Shown piece after piece: positions 37,158 through 47,856 of a stretch of 64,000 bases of DNA. Position 1 is the stretch's first letter; each line of letters starts with the position of its first letter. Below the pieces are notes generated by a model. That model was not told where the DNA came from and made no database searches. It saw only the letters and a program-made list of their open reading frames with translations. The position numbers and the translations under genes are program-made. Origin of the DNA: Atkinsonella hypoxylon (lineage: Eukaryota; Ascomycota; Sordariomycetes; Hypocreales; Clavicipitaceae); contig JFHB01000003.1 of assembly GCA_000729835.1 (NCBI GenBank), forward strand, positions 124,001-188,000, read 5' to 3'.

Positions 37158-39280
37158 AGATGTTGGGTGGCTTGAAGGACACTGGATCGGCTTTATATGC
37201 TTCCATTGAGAAACAGGATTTGCTTTCGTCAAGGCAGTGACAGGGAAGGCAGCTGGGATCACAAGTCGTGATGTTGTAGGAGAAGTAGTTTCAAGAAACT
37301 TGGCTTGCGATTTATGATAATGGGATGAGACACGTTTACTTTTGGTTTCTTCTCGTCTGCAAGACTGCGTGTTTGCTGTGCCTAGTCTGCTAGGCAGATT
37401 CAATTCAGTATCGACAGGCATAGCTGGTTAAAGCACCTTGCTATACTGATCTCGTGTAAACATTTGCACAGGTGACACAAACATCCAGGTTAATCTATCT
37501 TTAAATGGCAGGGCAGGTATGATCATATTATCAAGTTTTAAGATTGTGTACTGAATGGGCATACAACAAGCGGCCCGATCATGCACCAACACGGGAAATG
37601 TGCAGGCAGGTTTAGGCACACAGGCATTTCACTCAGGATGGGTGCCATCATCAGCACGAGGGACTCCGCGGAGGATCGCGAGTTGATGTGTTGACCGAGA
37701 CATGCAGCTGGGCTGTGGATTGCTCAGTGGCGCATGCTCGACGTGCGCACGACGCTCACTCGGCGAACGAAGAAACGAACAAGCCGCACTTCTCGCAAGG
37801 AGCTAATGTCTCCATTCGGTTCAAGTGTCGCCGCCGTTGGTGATCTTGCTTTTGTCCACCTTGACTGCGTTATAGCTCATCCCTGAACACACGACTCATA
37901 TGCTCTGCTCTTGATGTGGTGCCGTGTGACGCGCTAATGTCCTGCAGCGGCATGCAGATGCATGGGATGACATGACAGATGGCGCGAGGCTACGGAGTAG
38001 ATATGCGGTGCACATATGTGTATCTAGACCGTGTACTCCGTACGAGGGGCGCCATCGTGGAGATGGACGCACTGCTAGACTTGCGTGGTTATGATTAGCA
38101 CCATGTGTTCAACAGAACAGAGTACGCCCTCGAGAAGGTGAAGAACACTCCCGGATGGTAGGAGCAGGAAGTTGCAGCCACCACTAGACGCCATTGCTTG
38201 TGCATTGAAAGGAAAGTATGATTATCTATTGGGGAATGGCACTCCTAGTCTAGCGTCACATTGCCTCGTGTCATGAGGTGATGCGATTTTGAAAGAGGAT
38301 AAAGTGGACAGTGGCGGCAGTGACAGGCTCTCGATGGAAAGAATACAAATCTGATGGGAAAACAACGAGGGCCACCTATTTAGATGACGAAACAAAGTTC
38401 TCTGGCCTCAGTCGTAGTTGGAGAGGCACGGCTCCCAACCCCGATTGAAGTCACAGCTGCCCTTTCTCCTTGGCCGGAGACGACGTTTCGACGGCGGATG
38501 GCTCGAAATGCAGAGTTCAAGAAACAGCCGCCAGGCGTAGTGTCGAATTGTTAATTGCTGCCAGAGAATTGGCAGTGAAGGAATCATCAATCCTTGTTGC
38601 TGTCTGGTGCTGTCTGGTGCTGTCTGGTGCTGTCTGGTGCTGTCTGGTGACGGCGCTGCCACTGGCTACGGCGCCTAGTGGGCCCCTGCCCACCCTCTCC
38701 ACGCCATAAAGGTACCCGTCCACTAGCACTGGCTGCGAGGCTGCTTTCAAGCTTTCCACCACCACACCTGTCCATAAAGGTGGGCTGCAATAATAATTAT
38801 CGTGCCTGCTGATCCACCCTGTTGGCACTCATTCAAGCCATTCTCCCCCATCCCATATATCCTCGCGTCACATGGACTGCCTGTCCTTCCATCAACCCTC
38901 CCTTACGCAGGCGTCCGTCTGCACTACTTACTGCGTCTTCGGCGCGCGGCTTTGTTTCATCTACATGCGCTGTTGCCCTTTGCAGCCGGCTATCTCGTCA
39001 CGAGCATCACGAGCTTGCCGTGTTGCCTGTTTCCGCTAGGTCCAGCCTGCATTGACTTGGCGTAAGGAAATCGCGGAGTCGAAGTCGTCGACCTCGTCAA
39101 CGAATCACTCATCAGACGCAGCAGTTTTGAAAAAGGATAAGGGATATTCTGTGTTCCGCACAGCCTAGGACTTTAGTTCTCGGCATCCTTTCGATTGGAT
39201 TTCTGGCGGATTTTTTTTTTTTTTTTTTGTTTCCTCGTCCCAGGAATCCGGCGTCCAAGATTATAAATCTCCTGCCCAGG
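37158..39280. other. Intergenic region upstream of NMA111
   Basis: There is no supported gene in these 2.1 kb. Found here are a 10-bp tandem repeat (38598-38647), GTACTCCGTACG near 38034, TACGGAGTAG near 37994 and 18 T at 39211-39228, about 50 bp upstream of the NMA111 start codon. Confidence 0.5.
38598..38647. repeat. 10-bp tandem repeat, 5 copies
   Basis: TGCTGTCTGG is repeated five times exactly. Read on the other strand it gives CAGACAGCA units and a repetitive reading frame with no biological support. Confidence 0.92.
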
Positions 39281-42200
39281 ATGAACGGAACTGCGGCCTC
39301 ATCGAGAGGCAAGAGAAAAGCCGGCTATTCGCCTGATAACTCCCCTCCATCCAAACGCCTTGTCAATGGAAAGCTTTCTCCCGGTGACAATACTCCTGAC
39401 CTCGTCGAGGTTGCTGATTATGATGAAGAGTCTGTTCTGGGCGACAATATCCATGCCAGTGCGGCAATGTACGTTGGCACGCCGAGCAGCTTAGGGGAAT
39501 GGCAGGATACCATTCAAAAAGTTGTGCGAAACGTTGTGGCAATCCGCTTCTGTCAGACGTGCTCTTTTGACACCGACCCGGCATTGACGAGCGAAGCTAC
39601 TGGGTTTGTTGTCGACTCTGAACGAGGGTATGCCATGTCTTAAAATCAGGCGTTAAGGAAGGCCATTGGTCTTGTTAAATCCTTTACTAACACCTCATTC
39701 GCAGGTATATCTTGACGAATAGGCATGTTGTTGGGGCAGGGCCCTTCTGGGGGCACTGTGTTTTTGACAATCACGAAGAAGTCGATTGTTATCCCGTCTA
39801 CCGCGACCCAGTTCATGACTTTGGTATCTTGCGCTACGATCCCAAAGCGATTAAGTATATGCTTGTTGATGGGCTGGACCTACGACCTGATCAAGCCAAA
39901 GGTGTGTCTTGTTTTCTTCTCTTTGTTCAAGGAGTATTGCCGGCACTAATACCTTTTCTTCAGTTGGTGTCGAGATTCGTGTCGTTGGTAATGATGCCGG
40001 GGAGAAGCTTAGTATTCTTTCTGGCGTGATCAGCCGTCTAGATCGAAACGCCCCCGAGTACGGCGAAGGCTATAGCGATTTTAATACATGCTACTATCAG
40101 GCGAATGCGGCTGCCAGCGGCGGTAGTTCTGGCAGTCCTGTCGTCAGCAAGGATGGATCTGCTGTTGCATTGCAGGCAGGCGGTCGCTCAGATGGCGCCT
40201 CGACTGATTACTTCCTACCACTAGACCGACCGCTGCGCGCTTTGCAATGCATTCAACAAGGCAAGCCAGTCACACGTGGCGATATTCAATGCCAGTTTCT
40301 CTTGAAGCCCTTTGATGAGTGCCGCAGACTGGGTTTGACGCCTGAATGGGAAGCCCAAGTGCGAAAGGCTTTCCCCAACGAAACAAACATGCTCGTTGCT
40401 GAGATTGTTCTGCCTTCTGGACCATCCGACAACAAGATTGAAGAGGGTGACGTTGTGGTCAAGGTGAACGGAGAGCTGATTACACAATTTATCCGGCTGG
40501 ACGACATCCTGGATTCGAACGTTGGCAGCACGATTGAGCTGCAACTACAACGCGGTGGTGAGGATGTCAAGGTGAACATCAAGGTCGGAGACTTGCACGG
40601 CATCACTCCTGATCGTTTTGTGTCAGTAGCTGGTGCAAGCTTCCACAACCTGTCCTACCAGCAAGCCCGTCTTTATGCTGTCGCCGTTCAGGGTGTCTAT
40701 GTCTGCGAATCTGCGGGGTCCTTCAGGTTTGATAACACTGATAACGGCTGGGTTGTGCAAACAATCGACCACAAGAAGGTTCCTGATTTGGATACTTTTA
40801 TAGAAGTCGTCAAGGGCATCCCGGACAAAGCGAGAGTTGTCGTCACGTACAAGCACTTGAGGGATCTGCATACCCTCAACACTACCGTTGTTTATATCGA
40901 CCGGCACTGGTCATCCAAAATGAAGCAAGCTGTTCGAAACGATGAAACCGGACTTTGGGACTTCTCTGATCTTGGCGAGCCGCTTCCCCCTGTGCCTCCC
41001 ACGCGACGCTCAGCCTCTTTCATTGAACTGGACCATATGCCTCACCCAAGTATCGCCGAGTTGATTCGCAGCTTCGTTCACGTCAATTGCACCATGCCCG
41101 TTAAACTGGATGGCTTCCCTAAGAATCGTAGATGGGGAATGGGTTTAGTGATTGATGCGGACAAAGGTCTTGTCCTCATCTCCCGAGCCATTGTACCCTA
41201 CGATCTTTGCGATATAACCGTCACTATCGCCGACTCCATCATTGTCGAGGGTAAAGTCGTTTTCTTACACCCGCTGCAGAACTACGCTATTATTCAATAC
41301 GATCCTTCCCTGGTGGACGCACCTGTGATGAGCGCTAGGCTGAGTAGCGAACATCTCACTCAGGGGGCCAAGACGTATTTCTTGGGCCATAACAGGATTG
41401 GCCGTGTTGTGCATGGCGCCACAAATGTAACAGAAATCACCGCTGTCGCAATACCTGCCAACAGTGGTGCTCCCCGATACCGCGCCATCAACGTGGACGC
41501 CATCACAATCGATAGCAACTTGGGTTCGACGTGCAACAGTGGTGTGCTAGTTTCGCCTGATGGCACAGTACAAGCTTTGTGGCTATCCTACCTTGGTGAG
41601 CGTTCTCCCTGCAGCCAACGGGATGAGGAGTATTACCTCGGCTTGGGCACACCTACTCTGCTTCCCATCATCTCCACGATCCAGAAAGGGGAATCTCCGA
41701 AATTGCGGCTCTTGTCAGTGGAATTCCGTGCCATTCAAATGTCTCAAGCGTCTGTGATGGGACTATCCGACGAATGGATCAAGAAGGTCACACAAGCGAA
41801 CCGCTCCCATCATCAGCTGTTTATGGTTAGCAAGAGGACGTTTGAGCGGGTGAACCAGCCAGTATCTCTTTTGGAGGGTGATATCATATTGACCCTTAAT
41901 GGCAAGATCTGTACAACCATCTCTGACTTTGATGTTATGTACTCTAATGAAGTGCTGGACGCTGTCATCGTGAGGGAATGCGAAGAAGTCAAGCTGCAGT
42001 TGGCCACAGTTCCTGCAGATGATATCGAGACTGACCATGCTGTCTCGTTCTGTGGCGCCATTCTCCATCGGCCACACCAGGCCGTCCGCCAACAGATCAG
42101 CAAACTCCATAGCGAGGTATACGTATCCAGCCGGATCCGTGGCTCGCCAGCTTACCAGTATGGCGTGGCACCAACTAACTTCATAACCCATGTGAATGGC

Positions 42201-42527
42201 CATCCTACGCCCGATTTGGAGTCTTTTATTGCAGCCACTCGAAAAATTCCTGATAATACCTGTAAGTCTCTTTGAATTGTCCAGCTGGGAATTTAGTGGT
42301 CACTAATCTATGTTCTAGACTTCCGCCTGAAAGCGGTCACGTTCGACAGCGTGCCCTGGGTCATCACAATGAAGAAGAATGATCATTACTTCCCCACCAT
42401 GGAATGGATCAAGGACAGCAGAGAAGCATGTGGATGGCGACGGGTTACGTATGAAGGAAAGGAGATTTTCCAAGGAGAGGCCGTTGATGGAGTGCCGCCC
42501 ATTGCGGTAGATACAGATATGGAATAA
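39281..42527 (+). CDS. NMA111: NMA111, nuclear HtrA-family serine protease
   Basis: Four exons (39281-39627, 39705-39901, 39964-42261, 42319-42527) give 1016 aa, close to yeast NMA111 (997). A basic GKRK...PPSKR cluster near residues 10-30 is a likely nuclear localisation signal. The first protease domain has an intact triad: His123 (LTNRHVV), Asp154 (PVHDFGILRYD) and Ser237 (GGSSGSP). PDZ domains follow. The second half repeats the protease-PDZ layout, but the positions equivalent to His and Asp read SRAIV and NYAIIQYD, so it is a pseudoprotease, as is usual for this family. The yeast protein is nuclear and linked to apoptosis-like death and lipid homeostasis. An in-frame ATG-like extension upstream (39227) lacks conservation cues; the ATG at 39281 was preferred. 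Confidence 0.93.
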
Positions 42528-43389
42528 CATCGAAACAGTCGAGAAACAGTCGAGGGTGCCCAGCTCGCTTCGCTGCTTGTAGCATTTATATCTTCTTCTC
42601 TCTTTGCTCTGAGCCGGATGAATCTCAGTGCCAACACCGTCAGTGAGGCACCGGATACGGCACCGGATACAGGCGTTTCAAGGCCATGAAGGATTTTGGG
42701 ACAATTTTCCTGGAGCTATGTTCTAGCTGTGACAGATGGCGTTATCGGTTCGTCAATATTCTATCCCTTTTTCTTTTCTAGGAATGGTTACCATCAAAAC
42801 GGCGAGTTTATCGCCGCTTTGTCAGTAAGGCATTAGATAGAATTTGTCTCATTCTTGCTATTGAATAGGGTCTGTGAATGACATGTCCAGTGTTACAAAT
42901 ATAAGTAATTGCTTTTCACGACTTGATCCGCTTCGCGACATGTTCTTCAGAAGCCATTACGTGCCGTTGTCTTTTTTGGCAGTAGTACTATATTATTTTA
43001 TGTGGGTTGATGAACATATTCATTATAGCCGTGTGTCAAAAGTATAACGCATGTACATTGACTACCCGTCGGTCACTGTCACGAGAATCCGGGTTGGCGC
43101 GAAAAGGTCAACTACCTAGGTAGGTAGCAGGCACTAGGTAGCAGGCACTAACTAGGTGGTAGGCACTAGTGGAAGAGAGAACTGCGCCCCGCAGTGTGGA
43201 AAGAGGCGCGGCATTAACTAACTACAGGCAGCTGCGAGGAGGATTGAACTCGTTCTCACTCACATTCAGGTCCATCTCTCCTCTAGTAGTCTAGGCATTG
43301 CCACCTCTAATCTGATCTCTTTTTTGTCTGGTGCTTTTCGTAGCACCTCGGCTTCGATTCTGCAATTATCCTCAGCTTATCTGTCCATC
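42528..43389. other. Intergenic region between NMA111 and IST1
   Basis: No gene was recognised. A third copy of the dispersed CCGGGTTGGCGCG word begins with TGTCAC at 43077, 313 bp upstream of the IST1 start codon, and is followed by a short CTAGGTAGGTAGCAGGCA repeat cluster (43112-43170). Confidence 0.5.
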
Positions 43390-44396
43390 ATGCCACCGCC
43401 AACGTCTATTTTGGTGAGTTCTGAGATGGAGCCCCGCGATTGCCAGGCCAGTGACGCAATGTCCAGTCAAGAGCAAGCTAACAAAGCGGCGTCAACTGAT
43501 TTGCTCCGCGCAAACAGGTCAAGTTGAAGGTACAGCTCAAGCTAGCCATCGCGCGCTTGCGCATGGTGCAGCAGCGCGATGAGCAAATAGGAAAGACCCA
43601 GCAGCGGGCAATGGCTCAGCTTCTGGAAGCCGGCAAGATTGATTCCGCCACGATTCGCGTCGAGAACATTATTCGGTCCGACATCGCGACTGAGCTTCAC
43701 GAAATGCTCGAGCTATACTGCGAGCTGTTGCTCGCGCGGGCGGGGCTAATGGAGAGCTCTGTATGCGACCCCGGGCTGGAGGAAGCGATCAAGAGCATTA
43801 TTTACGCGGCGCCAAAGACGGAGATTAAGGAACTCATTACTGTACGACAGCTCTTGGCTGAAAAATATGGCAAGGAGTTTGTGATGGCAGCAATGGAGAA
43901 TTCAGACGGCAAAGTGAATGAGAAGGTGATCAAGAAATTGAGCGTCGAGCCGCCGAGACAAGAGCTTGTTCAAGGGTACTTGGAGGAAATTGCGAGGGCA
44001 TACGGAGTGAATTGGCCGAAGCGAGCTACAGTTACTCCTCCGCCGGAATTTCTCGATGAAGCTGATGCAGATATGGATGAGGATAAAGGCGATGATTTAT
44101 CGGGAAGTCAGAAGATACTGGCTGAGCCGCTGACAATAGGGAGAAAATTATCCAAAGGCGAGGAGGAGCTGAACAAGGCTACGCCGCCCCAAGGATTTGC
44201 AGGGCCGAGGAGTCCAGTCACGGTAACGCCGCCACGGAGAACAACGGAGAATATTCATCCAAAGGTTACCCTGGGTTCTGTTGAGCTGAAGCCGACTAAG
44301 AAACTGGAGCAGGCGACAAGCAGGAAGGAGCCTGATGGGGCGGTGCCGGATATTAGTGACTTGGAGAAGAGATTTGCGGCTTTGAAGAAGAGGTGA
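43390..44396 (+). CDS. IST1: IST1 homologue, ESCRT-III-associated regulator
   Basis: Two exons (43390-43413, 43518-44396) give 300 aa; the first exon encodes only MPPPTSIL. Residues about 9-185 match the IST1 (DUF292) helical bundle: KLKVQLKLAIARLRMVQQRD, then RVENIIRSDIATELHEMLELYCELLLAR and a downstream KTEIKELITVRQLLAEKYG. IST1 binds Did2 and Vps4 and tunes multivesicular-body sorting and membrane scission. The C-terminal 120 residues are Pro/Thr/Glu-rich, ending in DLEKRFAALKKR, a Leu-containing helix with the look of a MIM-type (MIT-interacting) motif. The intron is 104 bp. The gene lies in tandem upstream of an unrecognised gene. Confidence 0.92.
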
Positions 44397-44872
44397 TTGT
44401 TGAGGGAGTGACGGTGAAGGGAAATGTTCTCGTGTTTTTTTTTTTTTTTTTTCTTTAAGGGGTGGGCGGAGGGGTGGGTTTTGCATTGGTCATATTGTTA
44501 AGCGTTCAGACTGAATCATCGCATGGTTTCTGTTCATGTCATTTGGGTGCCGGTATGGTATTTTCAACGTGTTGATTTGACTATTCGGGTCTTGTCATGG
44601 CTCCATTTCGAGACTCTTGCCGAGTGTCGGAAGGCAGCATAGTGACTTGGTGTCGGCTGCCGGCCGCACCTGGCGAGGTGCTGTTGCCAGCTGCCAGGTT
44701 GCTGTTGCCAAGATCGCGTCTACGAAATCTGAAAGTCAAAGTTCACCATGGGCCGATAAACATTCATGGGAGTCCGACCTTTACCAAAACCAACGTCGGT
44801 CGTTTCGAGAGTCTCATTCTCGTCAGGACATCTCAAAAGCATCATTCCGCCACCCCTTCCGGCAATACGACA
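44397..44872. other. Short intergenic region after IST1
   Basis: The gap contains 18 T at 44436-44453 just after the IST1 stop codon. An upstream in-frame ATG at 44597 could extend the next gene by 92 residues, but that extension is Arg/Leu-rich and looks non-coding. Confidence 0.4.
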
Positions 44873-46557
44873 ATGGATTCCAAAAGCATCATCTTGGATA
44901 ACCTTCAATCCGTAATTGGCTGCAACGGCCTTCGCGACTTAACCGACCTTGGTCGTATGAAATTGACTACCCTTCAGTGGCGAGTCGAGACCGTGAGGAA
45001 TCAGTTATCTCCGCGAAACATCTTGTCAATATTCATAGCCTGGCTGCAAGCAAGAGCCATGGAATACTATTTACACAATCTTCCGATCGAAGAATGGTGC
45101 CAATACATTACTAGCAGCTTGGAATACAGCGCTTCTGAGGTTCTGTGGTATTTCCGTAGCTCAGGACCTCCTGTGTGGCATACTTTCAAATCGACTGACA
45201 AGGTACATGATGTATGTCGTGAGATGGGGTGTCTTTATGGTTTACTTGCGAAGAGCCTATCTGGAAGCGGCGGTGCTTCTTCGGGACGAAAACGAAACGG
45301 CCAAAGCCGACCCGCAAGTCGAAGACATGCTGGGGCATCTTCTGGGGTAGCCTCGGATGAGTCAAGAGGTCGGCGAGGTGAAAATCGTCATGCACCGAAA
45401 CGCGCAGTCTCGCAAAGTTCAAACCGTCAGGCGGCAAGTTCTCGCCGTGAGAGGGCAAGTTCCTCCGGGGATGTCACTGATTATACGGGGTGTGAATCCA
45501 GCAGGGTAAGCTCCATTGCGAAGAGTTCGGAGTCAGCCACGACTTACATTAGTCAAAGATGTAATGCTACAGGTGTGTAAGTGTGATTGCTGCGGGATTT
45601 GATGTTCTTTCTGATGTGTTTCTAGAGAATGTGGTATCACAGCCTCCTGAAAACGACCTTTTTCGAGACGATCGCCCTCCCGATCAACAAAAGGTGGTAG
45701 AGGAAGCATCAGGAATGCTCCCGGCGCCGAACAATCCAACAAATGCCTCCCAGGCACCGGAGCCTACGAAGAGTCATTCGCTTGGCACTCAGACAGATGA
45801 TTTGAGCGTACTATGCCGATATGATGCCTGCTTGGAACATCCAAATCTCATGGGAAAGCTCCCAAACCAGCCAAACTGTCGTTTTAAAATGTATCAGATG
45901 CTGGAGAATGCTTCGTCCATGGTCCAACTAAATCACGTTGAAGTTGAAGAGATGTCCGGCTGCGAACAAGAGGTTGTCAAAAGCCCGGACTTGGAGAGAG
46001 TTGCGAAGAGGACTGACCAAATATCTTCCGACACAAAGGTATCTGTAATGTATATTCTCTTATGTCGCCCTTGATCTGATCTTGCTTAGGAAATTTTTCA
46101 TGACACGGCAACTGAAGTTTATATGACGCCACAGGAGTTAAGCGTCGCGGAAGAAGCGACACTTCATCGCTTAGACGACTTCTTACATCGCTTTCAACAA
46201 GCGATAAAAAGAAAATACGAAAATGAGGAAGACGAAGATCTCATAACGTTGGATGCTGATTCCTCCAATAAAGGACCAAGGCTCGAGGCCCGTGACTGCA
46301 GAGAATCCGTGCTTAGCGAAGAGCCTTCTTTCGCGCGGAATCCTGCATCTGTACCATGTCCCGCAAGCGAAACAGATGATGATTCTATAAAATCGGAGGG
46401 TTCACCTACTATGGTGTCATTGTCAGACTGCTTCTATGGTCAAATAAACGATAACTCCAGCGCTCACAGTCTTTTGATCAGCTTCGACCAGGAAGACTCG
46501 GCTCAAGAACCGGGTCTTAGTGCCATCGAGCTGTGGGAAGCTGGCGTCAATACCTAG
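44873..46557 (+). CDS. Unrecognised protein, possibly lineage-specific
   Basis: Three exons (44873-45572, 45626-46038, 46090-46557) with introns of 53 and 51 bp keep one frame and give 526 aa. I do not recognise the family. Residues 1-135 are predicted helical and compact, with several Trp and Cys residues (WLQARAMEYYLHNLPIEEWC, EVLWYF). Residues 140-230 are Ser/Arg/Gly-rich and probably disordered. The C-terminal half is acidic with a short helix (EEATLHRLDDFLHRFQQAIKRK). No signal peptide or membrane segment is visible. The clean short introns and a long frame argue for a real gene. It sits between IST1 and the convergent AP-2 sigma gene. An alternative start at 44597 is possible. Confidence 0.7.
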
Positions 46558-46948
46558 ACCTGAGAAACAGACCAATATGAGGACTTTCTTTCTGTAAAGG
46601 CAATGGGGAAAGTTTGGTAGTGTAGCAGGTCTGTATCAGTATTAGTAGGACAGGATATGTATGAGTAGTGTAAGAGGGGAGGGTAATGATCTCCTTCACT
46701 GCAGGATTATTGCTCAGTCGCTAATATCCATTATTGAATGGAGCATGTTTTTTTTAGACGCGATAGTATAGATTATGTCGATAGTTGGGAAAAAAAAAAA
46801 ATTTACTGGCCCAAAACGGCCGGTGTAGTGGTATTTCAGGGTTTCCGAGCCCACTTCTATGATGCTCAAACGCTGTACGCCCTTTGAAGATGCCATTTCT
46901 CCCAAGCAATCGTGACTTTCGCTCCGCATTCCACATGATTCGTCCGCC
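46558..46948. other. Convergent 3' region of the unrecognised gene and AP-2 sigma
   Basis: These 391 bp separate two stop codons facing each other. A 12-A run lies near 46790. No coding region was seen. Confidence 0.5.
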
Positions 46949-47465
46949 TCACTCCAGCTTGTCCAAATGCTCCAACCTCGTCAGAACAACCTGCTTGCTC
47001 GTCTCCTCAATCTCACCGGCCAGAAAGACCTCGTCCAGGATGGCATATACCTTGTAGAAGTTGAAGACAAGATCCAACTCGCATACGTTGCCGAAGAAGG
47101 AATCCAGGACCTCGACAAAGAAATGAATGGCCTCGAGATAGGCGAGCTCGTTGTCATTGGTGTCGACGCAGGCACAGAAGAAGAGCCCTGCGTAGCGACG
47201 GTACACGATCTTGTTGTTGCGGAACTCGACAAAGTTGGACTGGTATTTCTGGTCGCGCGGCGCAATGAGGCGGTGGACTTCGCCCTTGAGCTTGATCTTC
47301 TCGTCGTCGCTGTAGGGCACGTACCATTTTGCCAGACGGGTTTTGCCCCTTTTTTTTTTTTTTTTTTTTTTTCCTTGGTTAGTTTGGGTTGTAGTAGGGC
47401 CGGGGGATTGTGATCCGGGGACGTTTTACGCACTGGCGGTTTTGGACGAGGATGAAGGAGAGCAT
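46949..47465 (-). CDS. APS2: AP-2 clathrin adaptor complex sigma (small) subunit
   Basis: Exon 1 is 47434-47465 and exon 2 46949-47348, giving 143 aa, the normal size. The first exon encodes MLSFILVQNRQ, and the second starts with GKTRLAKWYVPYSDDEK. The longin-like small-subunit fold runs through the whole protein, with FRNNKIVYRRYAGLFFCAC and VCELDLVFNFYKVYAILDE, which match AP-2 rather than AP-1 or AP-3 sigma. It packs with the alpha subunit and helps bind dileucine cargo signals at the plasma membrane. The 85-bp intron is odd: 23 adenines stand directly before the terminal G of its 3' splice site, where fungi usually have pyrimidines. Confidence 0.94.
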
Positions 47466-47856
47466 GGCTGGCGTTGATGGTGTTGTCTGGGGAGGGCTGG
47501 GGAGCTGTTGTCGGTCGGACGGATGTGGTCCCGCTCTTTATCGCTGGCCTTGGCTCGCTTGGCGGAGTTGGAGCCGGGGGGCCACTGCTGTTGTTGTATT
47601 ACGTATTTGGTCTGACACATAACCAATCTTGCAACTCGCTTGGCCGTGAATGGTATTCTACTGCTTATAAAAAATTTATTTTTATTTTTTAAATTTAATT
47701 TTAAATAAAAAAAATTTAATTTTTTTTTTTCCCTTGCTCTTTGATGGTGAAAAGATGGAAATATATAGATATAAACACAAGTGTGAGTTTATGGGGTAGG
47801 AGAAGAAGGCCAAGGGTCCTGCTGTACGACACAGCCTGGCTGGCAGGCACACAACT
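47466..47856. other. AT-rich gap between SPT3 and AP-2 sigma
   Basis: Both genes are on the minus strand, so this is the SPT3 3' flank and the AP-2 sigma promoter. Positions about 47668-47730 are almost pure A/T (ATTTTTAAATTTAATTTTAA style), in contrast to the GC-rich genes beside it. Confidence 0.6.

Noticed and set aside
44597..44872. 92-residue N-terminal extension of the unrecognised gene
   Set aside because: The extension is Arg/Leu/Pro-rich with no order, and the downstream ATG at 44873 begins the compact domain.
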